64,000 nt of DNA from Arthrobacter sp. YN. GTDB taxonomy: Bacteria; Actinomycetota; Actinomycetes; Actinomycetales; Micrococcaceae. Each line of letters starts with the position of its first letter. Positions within the stretch are counted from its first letter, which is position 1. Where the stretch lies: contig NZ_CP022436.1 in NCBI RefSeq assembly GCF_002224285.1, forward strand, positions 1,178,001 through 1,242,000. Direction: 5' to 3'. The notes beneath the pieces were generated by a model, which was not told the origin of the DNA, did no database searches, and was given only the letters and a program-made list of their open reading frames with translations. Below are positions 9,604 through 19,300 of this stretch, in pieces. The position numbers and the translations under genes were made by a program.

Positions 9604-10094
9604 GTACCGATTCACTGAAGACCGGGCAACCCGCCCGGGATTCCGTTGCACCCCAGCGCATTGAGGTCCTTGTACCCATGCGCTGGGGTGACATGGACGC
9701 TTACGGGCACATCAACAACGTGCAGATCGTTCGTATGTTGGAGGAGGCCCGCATCGCGGCCTTCGGGCCTCCCCGCGGCGCGGGCCTTCCCGGCATAGAG
9801 CCTCCGGCTGCCCTGTTCAACGACGTTGAAGAGGGCATCATGACCCTCGTGGTGGAGCACAAGGTCCGGTATGTCCGGACCTTGGAGTACCGCAACATTC
9901 CGGCTTTCGTGGAGATCTGGGTTGGTGCCGTCAAAGGCGCAAGCTTCGATCTTCACTACGTCATTAGGGACCCTGTTACGCGGGAGGATTGCGTCAAAGC
10001 CACCACGCATTTGGCGTTCGTCGCCGAGGACACCGGCCGGGTCCTCAGGCTCACTCCCGGGCAGAAGGAAAAGCTCGGGCGCTACCAAGCCTGA
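9600..10094 (+). CDS. Acyl-CoA thioesterase, hotdog fold (apparent CTG start)
   Basis: A 4-hydroxybenzoyl-CoA thioesterase/FadM-type hotdog protein with the motif RWGDMDAYGHINNVQ carrying the catalytic Asp. The first ATG in frame is 9678, but it would delete the first beta strand (IEVLVPMRW). No ATG, GTG or TTG exists between the upstream in-frame stop (9579) and 9678. CTG at 9600 overlaps the exporter stop as CTGA, the arrangement usually seen as GTGA, and gives a 164-residue protein of normal family length. The start is therefore placed at CTG with caution; 9678 is the fallback. It probably hydrolyses medium or long acyl-CoA in the cytosol. Confidence 0.75.
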   Translation: MSTDSLKTGQPARDSVAPQRIEVLVPMRWGDMDAYGHINNVQIVRMLEEARIAAFGPPRGAGLPGIEPPAALFNDVEEGIMTLVVEHKVRYVRTLEYRNIPAFVEIWVGAVKGASFDLHYVIRDPVTREDCVKATTHLAFVAEDTGRVLRLTPGQKEKLGRYQA

Positions 10095-10095
10095 C

Positions 10096-10158
10096 GAGTT
10101 TTTGTACAGGTGATGCCCTTAAGGAGCCTTCTTAGGGGCATTACCTGTACAAAAACTC
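10096..10158. repeat. 63-bp near-palindromic intergenic element
   Basis: GAGTTTTTGTACAGGT (10096-10111) is exactly repeated in inverse at 10143-10158, and the inner bases (ATGCCC / GGGCAT and flanks) also pair. The element begins one base after the thioesterase stop and ends 16 bases before cutC. The T run lies on the outer side of the 5' arm, which is opposite to a classic terminator, so it may be a dispersed hairpin repeat or an operator for cutC. Confidence 0.7.
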
Positions 10159-10174
10159 CGCGTAGAGTTTCAGC

Positions 10175-10939
10175 ATGAAACTTGAAATTGCCGTGGTCAG
10201 TGCCGCCGGTGCGGGTACCGCTGCCGCCGAAGGAGCTCACCGAGTGGAGCTCTGCAGCAGCCTGGAACTGGGTGGCATCACGCCCAGCCAAGGACTCATG
10301 GAAGCCAGCATGGAGCACGTTGACGGCCGTCTGGAGATCCATCCGCTGATCCGCTCCAGGCCCGGCGACTTCCGGTACTCAGCCTCCGACGTGGACACAA
10401 TGGTCCACGAGATCCGCCACCTTCTGGCGCAGGGCGCCCACGGGGTGGTGGTGGGGGCGCTGACTCCGTCCGGAGATGTGGACGTTCACGCGATACAGCG
10501 TCTGGTGGAGGCCGCCAGGGCGGCCAACCCCGAAGCCCAGCTGACCTTTCACCGCGCCATTGATCAGTCCAAGGACCCGTTGGCGGCGCTGGAGCAGCTT
10601 CTTGAGCTCGGCTTCACCCGGGTCCTGACCTCAGGACACGAAGCCACCGCAGGCGCCGGTCTGAAGACCCTGGCCGCCATGGCGGAACGTTCCGGGGATG
10701 CTGTGGAAATCATGGCCGGTGGCGGGCTGTCCTTGGACGACATCCCCGCCATGCACGCTGCGGGCTTGTCCGCCGTTCACTTGTCGGCCAAGAAGACCGT
10801 GTCCACGCTGGGTGACGGCGCCATCTCCCTTGGCGCGCAGGATGGGGCAGATCCCACCGCCTACACCGTCACCGACCGTGAGGTGGTGCGTGCAGCAAAG
10901 GCGATGGTGAACGCGCTCAACCTGGCCGCCGCAAAATAA
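10175..10939 (+). CDS. cutC: CutC family protein
   Basis: A 254-residue TIM-barrel protein of the CutC family. Family landmarks are HRVELCSSLELGGITPS near the N-terminus, the IHPLIRSRPGDFRYS segment, the FHRAID motif in the middle and IMAGGGLS toward the end. CutC was historically called a copper homeostasis protein; its biochemical reaction is still unsettled and copper binding is doubtful for bacterial members. ATG 10175 is the only sensible start. It stands alone between the palindrome and the glycosidase gene. Confidence 0.88.
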   Translation: MKLEIAVVSAAGAGTAAAEGAHRVELCSSLELGGITPSQGLMEASMEHVDGRLEIHPLIRSRPGDFRYSASDVDTMVHEIRHLLAQGAHGVVVGALTPSGDVDVHAIQRLVEAARAANPEAQLTFHRAIDQSKDPLAALEQLLELGFTRVLTSGHEATAGAGLKTLAAMAERSGDAVEIMAGGGLSLDDIPAMHAAGLSAVHLSAKKTVSTLGDGAISLGAQDGADPTAYTVTDREVVRAAKAMVNALNLAAAK

Positions 10940-10990
10940 CCCGGGCGTCCACTGTTTGGGGCACAAATCCCAGTAAGTACGCATCGCAAT

Positions 10991-11033
10991 AATCCTTTAC
11001 GACCCCGATGAAGGCCGGGATGATGTAAGGATT
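10991..11033 (+). other. Structured leader upstream of the DUF6067 gene
   Basis: AATCCTTTAC (10991-11000) pairs with GTAAGGATT (11025-11033) with one bulge, and CCCG/CGGG pair inside. A further small hairpin (CACC-AACTC-GGTG) follows at about 11034-11046. It resembles a 5' leader fold but does not match any riboswitch consensus I can recall. Confidence 0.35.
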
Positions 11034-11081
11034 CACCAACTCGGTGGAAAGCCCCGGAAGCTACCTTCAGGAGTCCCAGCG

Positions 11082-14000
11082 ATGCCGCTGCCCGCGCCGG
11101 TTTCACCGACCGTCATAGCCCCGCCCACCATCACTCCAAACATCACCACAACAGGTCATCCGGAGGTGGAGTGTGGCGTCGGAAACTGGGACAAGCTGCT
11201 CTACGGAAACCACCGATTCGTCGTGGAAGTCGTGGAAGTCGTGGAAGTCGTGGAAGTCCCGGACCTTGGGCAGGGCGGAAACGGCGCCGGGTCAGCCCCG
11301 GCCCACGGCGCAGGTAACGCCCACAGGGTGGCCCTCCCGTGGCGTCGGCAGGACCGGGACCCGGCGTCGGTGGACGTCATCGTCGTCTCGGAAAAGACCG
11401 GTTCCAGAGTCCGGAACGTCATCGTGGAAGCGGCCACCCGGGAGTCCGGAAGCATCGTTTTCGAAGCGATCGACGGCCACGGGATCTACTTCGTCTATTA
11501 CTTGCCCTACGCCATGCTGGGGAAACCCCACTATCCCCAGGCGGAGTACCTCCCGCATCGTCCATCAGCAGAGCCGGGGTGGGCCGCCGGCGTCGTGCGT
11601 TCAGCGTGGTGGCAGGCGGCGGACGCCGAACGTCGGGACAATGAACTACCCCAGGCAGCCGTCCTCCGCTATGAAGCCGCCAGCGGGCGCGACTCGTTCG
11701 CTCCGATGAACTTCACGGCCCGCGCGGACGAGGTGAAGCAGCTCAACACCAGGCACGCGGGCGAGGCTTTCCTGCTTTTCCCCGAGGATCGGCTGAACCC
11801 CGTCTCCATGCAAAGGGATCTGCCGGCGCATTGGGTCATCAATGGACCGCAGCGGAGCTTCCAGGCGAGTGCAGAACCGGGGGAGGACTACGTGGTCCAG
11901 GTGGGCCTCTACGCGCTGGAGGATCTGCACGGCGTGACAGTGGACGTGGCCTCGCCGGCCGGCGGACATTGCATCAACACCGATGGCGTAGACCGTCTTG
12001 GGAAGCCGTGGCACAGCAGTCTGGCTGTTTCGGCCGGGCGGGTGCAGGCGCTGTATGTGATTCTGCCGGTCCCTCAGGAATGCGCCGGAACCACTCTGGA
12101 CGCGGTGCTGAGGGTTACTGCCGCCGGCCAAGCGGTCCAAGAGGTTGAGGTCAGGCTGGACGTGGCCGCCGAAAGCGATGCGGACCCGGCGATTGCCGCG
12201 GGCGGCTTCGGCGATCCCCGTTACCTGCGCCGCTTGGCGTGGCTGGATTCGCGGGTGGCCCAGGATGCCGAACTTGTCAGCCCCTTCACAGCCATCACCC
12301 TGGACCAAACCAGCAGGACGTTGGGGATTCTGGGCAGGTCCTTGCGGTTGGCGGAGTCGGGACTCCCCGCGCAGGTGACGTCCACCTTCACCGCCGCCGT
12401 GACCGCAACGGACGGTCCCGCCGTCGAGCTTTTCAGCGGCCCGATGCGTCTGGACATCGACGATATCCAATGGAGCTATGCTCCGCTTATTTTCACAGTG
12501 GAAGGGCCGGCCCGGATCTCGTGGCGGTCCACGTGGACGGGCGGGAAGAACGGGAACGGAACGCTGAGGCTGGAGCTGAACGGCGTGCTCGACGCCGACG
12601 GAGCGGTTTCGTACTCGCTGCAGCTCAGTTCCGGGGACACTATGGACGTGAACGACGTCGGCCTGCAGCTTGAGTTTCATGAGGCTGCGGTTCCGCTGGC
12701 GATGGGCCTGGGAGTTCCCGGCGGGCGGCGTCCGGAGTCCTTGGACTGGACGTGGAACGTGGCGGCGAAGAACCAGGATGCGCTGTGGCTTGGGAGCGTC
12801 AACGTGGGGATGCAGGTGGCGCTGAGGGATGGCAGCTACGAGCGGCCTCTGAACACCAATTTCTACCGGGAAAAGCCGTTGGTGGAACCGGTGTCCTGGG
12901 CCAATCGCCAGGAGGCCGGCGGCGAAAGCGCAGTCCTCGGTGGGGTCACCCTCCGGACCGGCGAGGGCAGCGTGACACTGAACGCCTTCAGCGGCGCCCG
13001 GACGCTCGCGGCGAACGAGCCATTGGACTTCAACTTTCGCCTGCTCCTGACACCGTTCAAACCACTCCAACCTGGCCGCCACGTGGCCAAGCGCTACTTC
13101 CACCAGCCTGCGGACCCTGCGGACATTTCAACGGCGGGAGCCACGGTGGTAAACGTCCACCACGCCACGGCACCGGCGCCCTATATCAACGACCCCCTGC
13201 TGACTGCGGACTCGCTGCGGAAGTACATCGACGAATGCCACCGGCACGGACTGAAAGCCAAGGTGTACAACACGGTCCGCGAGCTCACGTTCCACAGCCC
13301 GGAGTTACTGCCGTTGCTGCACCTGGAGCACGAGATCTTCAGCGACGGCCCGGGCAAGGGGCACATCTGGCTTCAGGAGCATGCCGGGAGCGGCTACGTG
13401 TCCGCCTGGTTCGCTCCTGATGTGGAGGACATCGCCGTGGTGACCACGGGGGAGTCCCGGTGGGAGAACTTCTACGTGAGGAGCTTGCAGGAGCTGGCCA
13501 GCGGCGAGGATGGGATCGACGGCGTCTACCTGGATGACATCGCCTATGACCGGCACGCCATGCTTCGGGTCCGCAAGGTCCTTGAGGCGGCCTGCCATGC
13601 CAGGGGCGTGGACGGTCCGGAGATAGACCTTCACTCGGCCAACCAGTTCACGGCGCACGACGGGTACGCGTCCTCGGCCAATCTGTACATGGAACAGCTG
13701 CCCTATGTGGACAGGCTGTGGCTGGGGGAGTATTTCGACTACGACACCACCGATCCCGAGTATTGGCTGGTGGAGCTGTCCGGCATTCCGTTCGGGCTCA
13801 TGGGCGAGATGCTCGAGGGCGGCGGAAATCCGTGGCGGGGAATGGTGTTCGGCATGACCGGCCGGGCACCCGCCGTCGACAACCGGCCGCTCTGGGAATT
13901 CTGGGCCGAAACCGGGCTGGAGCACGCCCACATGCAGGGGTTCTGGGACCCACAGTCACCTGTGCGGTCCAGCCATCCGGACGTCCTGGCCACCACGTGG

Positions 14001-14207
14001 CTCACGGAACGCGGAATGGTGGTGGCGCTGGCTTCCTGGGCCGGGCACACTGAGCACGTGAGGTTGATCTTCGACGACGTCGCTGCCGCCACCAGCCGCA
14101 TTAACGCCCCGGAGATCCCCGGTTTCCAATCCGCCGCGAGCTACGCGCCCGGCGATTCCATCACCCTTGATCCGCAGCGCGGCCTCCTCTTCACGATCGG
14201 ATACTGA
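11082..14207 (+). CDS. Putative glycoside hydrolase, DUF6067 (GH123-like)
   Basis: A very long (up to 1041 residues) cytoplasmic protein with no signal peptide. The C-terminal half matches the DUF6067 glycosidase-like pattern: GATVVNVHH, KAKVYNTVREL, IWLQEH, DGVYLDDIAYDR (likely acidic catalytic pair) and LWLGEYFDYD. Conserved sequence begins at about residue 34 (WDKLLYGNHRF). ATG 11082 has a fair ribosome site (CAGGAG), but a better one (GGAGGTGG at 11162) precedes GTG 11173 in another frame; one missing G near 11181 would join that start to the conserved frame. A four-copy 9-bp repeat sits near the N-terminus. Coupled to the DUF5107 gene one base downstream. Substrate unknown. Confidence 0.78.
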   Translation: MPLPAPVSPTVIAPPTITPNITTTGHPEVECGVGNWDKLLYGNHRFVVEVVEVVEVVEVPDLGQGGNGAGSAPAHGAGNAHRVALPWRRQDRDPASVDVIVVSEKTGSRVRNVIVEAATRESGSIVFEAIDGHGIYFVYYLPYAMLGKPHYPQAEYLPHRPSAEPGWAAGVVRSAWWQAADAERRDNELPQAAVLRYEAASGRDSFAPMNFTARADEVKQLNTRHAGEAFLLFPEDRLNPVSMQRDLPAHWVINGPQRSFQASAEPGEDYVVQVGLYALEDLHGVTVDVASPAGGHCINTDGVDRLGKPWHSSLAVSAGRVQALYVILPVPQECAGTTLDAVLRVTAAGQAVQEVEVRLDVAAESDADPAIAAGGFGDPRYLRRLAWLDSRVAQDAELVSPFTAITLDQTSRTLGILGRSLRLAESGLPAQVTSTFTAAVTATDGPAVELFSGPMRLDIDDIQWSYAPLIFTVEGPARISWRSTWTGGKNGNGTLRLELNGVLDADGAVSYSLQLSSGDTMDVNDVGLQLEFHEAAVPLAMGLGVPGGRRPESLDWTWNVAAKNQDALWLGSVNVGMQVALRDGSYERPLNTNFYREKPLVEPVSWANRQEAGGESAVLGGVTLRTGEGSVTLNAFSGARTLAANEPLDFNFRLLLTPFKPLQPGRHVAKRYFHQPADPADISTAGATVVNVHHATAPAPYINDPLLTADSLRKYIDECHRHGLKAKVYNTVRELTFHSPELLPLLHLEHEIFSDGPGKGHIWLQEHAGSGYVSAWFAPDVEDIAVVTTGESRWENFYVRSLQELASGEDGIDGVYLDDIAYDRHAMLRVRKVLEAACHARGVDGPEIDLHSANQFTAHDGYASSANLYMEQLPYVDRLWLGEYFDYDTTDPEYWLVELSGIPFGLMGEMLEGGGNPWRGMVFGMTGRAPAVDNRPLWEFWAETGLEHAHMQGFWDPQSPVRSSHPDVLATTWLTERGMVVALASWAGHTEHVRLIFDDVAAATSRINAPEIPGFQSAASYAPGDSITLDPQRGLLFTIGY
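11221..11256 (+). repeat. 9-bp tandem repeat, four copies, inside the DUF6067 gene
   Basis: TCGTGGAAG is repeated four times without change and encodes VVE-VVE-VVE-VVE in frame. Because the unit is nine bases, copy-number changes keep the frame; the repeat expands a predicted beta strand or linker near the N-terminus. Confidence 0.85.
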
Positions 14208-14208
14208 C

Positions 14209-16143
14209 GTGGACACCACCACCAGCTCGAACCTCACCGTCACCACCATTTCCCTGACCATGGCCGAGCTCGGTCCGCTCAACCCGTTGCCCGTGGTCGC
14301 CGCGGAGCTCGACCAGCCCTACACCGTGGGCGAAGGCGTTTCGGAGGAACTCCAGGCGTCGGCCCGCTACGGTGTGGTGCCCAACATTTACCCGTACCTC
14401 ATGCAGGACGGCTACAGCCGCGAGGCGGCATCCCGGGAGGTTCCCGCCGTCGTGCTGGAAAACAGCAAACTGAAGATGACGGTCCTCCCGTCCTTGGGCG
14501 GGCGCATCTGGGAGTTGCTGGACAAAGCGACCGGCAAGCAGCTCCTCCACACCCACGATGCGCCGCAGCTGGCCAACATCGCGCTGCGCAAGGCGTGGTT
14601 CGCGGGAGGGCTGGAGTGGAACATCGGCACCCGCGGGCATTCGCCCACCAGCTGCGATCCGCTGCACACAGCGATTGTGCAGACGTCGGACGGGAAGCAC
14701 ATCCTGCGCATGTGGGAGTTCGAACGGCTGCGGGAAGTGGTGTTCCAAGTGGACATTTGGTTGCCGGAAGACTCGGCCGTCCTGTTCGCCGCTGTCCGGC
14801 TGCGGAACCCCAATGACCGTGACGTCCCCATGTACTGGTGGAGCAACGCCGCCATCCCGGAGACGGACCGCACGCGCGTGATTGCGCCCGCCGACGAGGC
14901 CTACGGCAGTGACTACACCACGGACATCACCCGCGTCCGGCCCACAGCCCACGAAGGTTATGACGGTACCTGGCTGGTCAACAGCCCGCACGCGGCGGAC
15001 TTTTTCTTCGACATCGACCCTTCCGAACGGCGCTGGGTTGTGGCGGCAGACGACGACGGCGACGGGCTGGCGATGCTGTCCACGGGCCTCTTGCGGGGAA
15101 AGAAGCTGTTCGTGTGGGGCCAAGGACAGGGCGGCAAACGATGGCAGGAGTGGCTGAGCCCCGGAGCCGGGCCCTATGCCGAGATCCAGGCGGGTTTGGC
15201 GCAGACGCAGTTTGAACACCTGGTGATGCCCGCCGGCGCGGAGTGGGCATGGGTAGAGGCTTACGGGAACGGGCATCTGGATCCGGAGACCTCGCACGGC
15301 ACCAACTGGGACTCTGCAGTGGCCCATGCCGGTGAGCGATTGGAACAGCTCCTGCCGCACGAAGAACTCGAGGCGATGCTTCCCGCAGCCATCGCCGACG
15401 CCGACGTCCCGCCGTCGACAATGCTGCTGCACGGCAGCGGCTGGGGCGTCCTCGAGCGTGCCCGGCGGCAGAAAACCGGCAAGGGCTGGATTGACGAAAG
15501 CGGAACTCCGTTCGTGGACGAGAGCATCACGGGGGAGCAGGAACCCTGGCTCGGGCTGCTGCATGCAAAAGCGTTCGACGGCGCGCCCAGCTTCGTCGCC
15601 GGGGCGGATTGGGAGGGGTTGCTGGCACGGCAGGACAGTCCTGACGCGAAACTCCATCTCGCCACCATGAGGCACGCCCGGCAGGACCTGGAGGGTGCAA
15701 AGGCTGCCTACAGCGAGGTGCTGGCCACGGACGCCACGCCGGGGACAACGGCGCTCGCACATCGTGGGCTGGGATTGGCCCTGCTCGCCGGCGGCCAGGA
15801 CGCTGAAGGGCTCGCCGAGCTCAGGAACGGCGTGGACAGCGACCCTTCAAACGCAGCCTTGCTGACCGAAGCCGTGACTCTCAGCATCCGGCACGGGGAC
15901 CCGGCCATGGCACTGAAACTGAACGACGCGGCAACCAAGGCGGGCGCGGGCGTCGGACGTTTGAAGTTCCTCAGGGCGCTGGCGCTCGCAAGAACCGGAA
16001 ACCCCGGTGCGGCAGCCGCGATCCTGCGAGAGGGCGTCGAGATCCCGGACCTCCGGGAGGGCGAGGACGCGCTCGCGGCGCTGTGGCAGGAAGTCTGCCC
16101 GAACGAGGCGGTGCCTGCCGCGTACCAATTCGGGATGCATTAG
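14209..16143 (+). CDS. DUF5107 domain protein with TPR-like C-terminus
   Basis: A 644-residue cytoplasmic protein. Residues ~15-310 look like the DUF5107 beta-sandwich, related to aldose-1-epimerase-like folds: VLPSLGGRIWELLDKATGKQ, WFAGGLEWNIGTRGHSP and PMYWWSNAAIPE. The C-terminal ~150 residues are alanine-rich helices with TPR-like spacing (HARQDLEGAKAAYSEVL, AHRGLGLALLAGGQ). GTG 14209 begins one base after the upstream stop, so the two are an operon. DUF5107 proteins accompany glycosidases and sugar uptake genes; the protein probably binds or mutarotates a sugar, but no reaction is established. Confidence 0.82.
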   Translation: MDTTTSSNLTVTTISLTMAELGPLNPLPVVAAELDQPYTVGEGVSEELQASARYGVVPNIYPYLMQDGYSREAASREVPAVVLENSKLKMTVLPSLGGRIWELLDKATGKQLLHTHDAPQLANIALRKAWFAGGLEWNIGTRGHSPTSCDPLHTAIVQTSDGKHILRMWEFERLREVVFQVDIWLPEDSAVLFAAVRLRNPNDRDVPMYWWSNAAIPETDRTRVIAPADEAYGSDYTTDITRVRPTAHEGYDGTWLVNSPHAADFFFDIDPSERRWVVAADDDGDGLAMLSTGLLRGKKLFVWGQGQGGKRWQEWLSPGAGPYAEIQAGLAQTQFEHLVMPAGAEWAWVEAYGNGHLDPETSHGTNWDSAVAHAGERLEQLLPHEELEAMLPAAIADADVPPSTMLLHGSGWGVLERARRQKTGKGWIDESGTPFVDESITGEQEPWLGLLHAKAFDGAPSFVAGADWEGLLARQDSPDAKLHLATMRHARQDLEGAKAAYSEVLATDATPGTTALAHRGLGLALLAGGQDAEGLAELRNGVDSDPSNAALLTEAVTLSIRHGDPAMALKLNDAATKAGAGVGRLKFLRALALARTGNPGAAAAILREGVEIPDLREGEDALAALWQEVCPNEAVPAAYQFGMH

Positions 16144-16165
16144 TCCCTTCGAAGGATAAAAAGTC

Positions 16166-16205
16166 CCGGGGATAGTGAGTTCCAGTGGGAATGCGCTATC
16201 CCCGG
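16166..16205 (+). terminator. Hairpin after the DUF5107 gene
   Basis: CCGGGGATAG (16166-16175) and CTATCCCCGG (16196-16205) form a perfect 10-bp stem with a 20-base loop in which further pairing is possible. There is no clear T run, so termination strength is uncertain. Confidence 0.5.
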
Positions 16206-16271
16206 CGGCCGGGTGGCAGACGTTGGGTGAACAGCAAAAATCACCACTTGACGGGTGACGTGGGTCACTGT

Positions 16272-16287
16272 ATGTTTACGTAAACCT
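16272..16287. promoter_or_regulatory. LacI-type operator, galactanase promoter, distal copy
   Basis: ATGTTTACGTAAACCT, 15 of 16 positions matching the window consensus ATGTTTACGTAAACAT. It lies 58 bases before the galactanase start codon. Confidence 0.8.
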
Positions 16288-16292
16288 CTTCT

Positions 16293-16308
16293 ATGTTCAC
16301 GTAAACAT
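16293..16308. promoter_or_regulatory. LacI-type operator, galactanase promoter, proximal copy
   Basis: ATGTTCACGTAAACAT, one mismatch to consensus. Its centre is 21 bp (two helical turns) from the upstream copy, a spacing that would let two repressor dimers bind the same DNA face. Confidence 0.82.
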
Positions 16309-16329
16309 GAACGGATTGGATTTAAGACA

Positions 16330-19300
16330 ATGTTGTCGAGCTCGCACGCATCGTCGCGTCATCGTTTGGTCGCGGCCTTAGCTGCTTCAACCCTCGCCCT
16401 AGGCGCCCTTCCCCTGCTGGCCTCGCCGGCATCCGCCGCTGAGGACCTTGTCCTCACCCCCAACCCGGCCCAGGCAGGCCCGTCGTTCAAAGGCTGGGGC
16501 ACCAGCCTCGTCTGGATGGCCAACGCCACCGGACAGTATCCGGAAGCCATCCGGAACGATCTGATCGACAAGGTCTTCGGTGACGACGGCCTGAACCTCA
16601 ACATCGCCCGCTATAACGTTGGCGGTGGCAACGCCACGGATATCCCCGACTACCTTCGTCCCGGCGGAGCTGTTCCCGGCTGGTGGAACCCGAATGCCGG
16701 CCTCTCCGACCAGGATGGGCCGATCACCACGAACTACGCTGACCGGGACCGTTTCCTGGCCGCCTGGACCGGCGAGAACGCCTCGGATTACAACCTCGAC
16801 GCCGATGCTTCCCAGCGTGCCTGGATCGCGGCCATCAAGGACAAAGTGACCACCTGGGAGGCCTTCAGCAACTCGCCGCCCTACTTCATGACCGAAAGCG
16901 GCTACGTCAGCGGTGGTACAGACCCCAACGCCGACCAGATCAAGCCCGCAGCCATCGGTAAGTTCGTCAACTACGTCAAAAAGGCGGCTGAGCACGTCGA
17001 AGAAACTGAAGGCATCAGCTTCGACACGATCAACCCCCTCAACGAGCCCAACACGAATTACTGGAAGACCACTTTCGGCGGCAACGGCCTGCCAAATGGA
17101 GGAGGCCAGGAGGGTGCCCACGCAGGCCCCGCACTGCAGTCCCAGGTGCTGACCGCCATGGCTGCCGAGCTCGCCGAACCTGGCACCACCACCGAGGCCA
17201 AGGTCTCCGGTCCGGATGAGACCTCCCCGAGCCGCTTCCTGGAAGATTGGAACGGCTGGACTCCGGAAACCAAAGAGGCCGTCAGCCAGCTGAACGTCCA
17301 CACTTACTCCACCGGCGACCGCCTCGCGGTTCGCGACATCGCCAAGGCAACGGACAAGCCGCTGTCCATGAGCGAAGTCGAAGGCAACTGGGGCGGTGAC
17401 TCCTGGAATCCGGAGAGCATCGAAAACGGTTTGGGTATGGCCACGCGCATCACCGATGACCTCCGCGAGCTCGATCCTGAGTCCTGGGTGCTGTGGCAGC
17501 CGGTCGAAGACCTCTACAACATGGAACTGGGCGAGAAGAAGAACTGGGGATCCGTCTTCATCGACTTCGACTGCAACGCCGATGGCGACTCCGTGCGGCG
17601 TTTGGCCGCAGGCGCCGCAGATCCTTCGTGCCGCACCACGGTGAACTCGAAGTACAACACCATCCGCAACTTCACCCACTACATCGCCCCGGGTGATCGG
17701 ATCATTCCCACCAGCGACGGCAAGACCACATCTGCGCTGAAGGCCGATGGTTCCGGTCTGTCGATGGTGCACACCAACGATTCCGATCAGGCCAAGACCA
17801 TCAAGGTGGACTTGTCCAAGTTCGCAACGATCGCTGCCGGTGCCACGGTTACTCCGGTGGTCACCACCCAGTCTCCATCCGGTGATCCGACGGCCAACGC
17901 GCTCGTCAGTGGCACCGCCGTCGCCATCGACGCCGGAACGCGCTCGGCGACGCTGACCGTTCCTGCCAAGTCCGTCACCACCTTCGTGGTGAACGGGGCA
18001 TCCGGCGTCGCAGCGGATGCGCCGGCGGTACAGGATGGACAGTCCTACAGCTTCGTCGGAGTTCAGAGTGGCCGTGCAGTTACGGCATCGGACGGCTCAC
18101 CGAAAACCGTGCTCAGCGATTCGGTCGCCGGCGGAAACCAGGTATGGAAAGCAACCCTCATCGCTGATGAAGACGGCACCACCCGTGACCGTTTTGTCCT
18201 GAGGCTCGCTGATGGCCGTGCATTGGCAGCCGATGCCAACGGCACTACGCTGCGCACCATCACTGACGAAGAAGCACGCACGGATAGCTCGGCCCAGTGG
18301 CTGTTCAGCACCACGGACGGTACCTCGTTCAGCCTTCTGAATGCCGGCGTTCACCAGGTCCTGGATGTCTCGAACCAGTCCACGCATGAAGGTGCTTGGA
18401 TTGGGTTGTGGACCTCCAACGGTGGGGCCAATCAGGCCTTCACCCTACGGAATGCCAGTGAGGGCACGGGCTATAACAGCTTCCGGCCCGGCCAGGACTG
18501 GCGGGATAACAACGGCAACCTGATCCAGGCCCATGGTGGCCAGGTGGTGACGTCCAAGGATTCCGAAGGTAAGACGATCTACTACCTGTATGGGGAGGAC
18601 CGCACCAATGGTTACCACTCCGCACCGGGTGTGCACGCCTACAGCTCCTACGATCTGTACAACTGGAAGGACGAGGGAGTTGCGCTGAAGACGTTGTCCT
18701 CACGCGGGCAAATCGACTCGGATCCGTACTTCCAGAACCTGTACTCGGGCTACACCACGGAGCAGAAGGACGCCGTCTACCGTGACCTCGGAACAGTGCC
18801 TGTGAATGGCGAGACCCCGCCGATCCTTGAGCGGCCCAAGGTCATCTACAACGCTGCCACCAACAAGTGGGTCATGTGGGTCCACGCTGACGGGCCGTCG
18901 TCGTGGTCTACCGCTCAGTACGCCAAAGCCAACGCAGGCGTAGCAGTTTCTGATTCACCGTTCGGACCGTTCCGGTACATCGACAGCTACCGCCTCCACA
19001 AGGCAACGGCCGGCGATCCCACCAACTTCGCTCCGAACAACCCGGGCATGGCCAGGGACATGAACCTCTTTGTGGATGACGATGGCACCGGTTACATCAT
19101 CTACTCCAGCGAAGAGAACAAGACCATGTTCATCTCCAAGCTCAACGCTGATTACACCTACCTGTCCGCTTCACCGGATACGGCGGTGGAGGGCGTCGAC
19201 TTCCGGCGGGCCTTTGTCAACCAGTCCCGTGAATCACCGGCCATCATGAAATACCAGGGCCGCTACTTCATCATCTCGTCGGGAACCACTGGTTGGTCGC

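Noticed and set aside
11221..11256. Four 9-bp repeats considered as a CRISPR or satellite array
   Set aside because: No spacers and too short; it is an in-frame coding minisatellite.
11173..11709. Alternative plus frame with SWKSWKSWKSW repeat
   Set aside because: Beyond the start region its sequence is Arg/Ser/Thr-rich noise, while the other frame carries conserved DUF6067 sequence; only its start site may be real.
12752..13420. Plus-strand 222-codon frame within the DUF6067 gene
   Set aside because: Off-frame reading of a high-GC gene; Arg/Gly/Pro-rich with no homology pattern.
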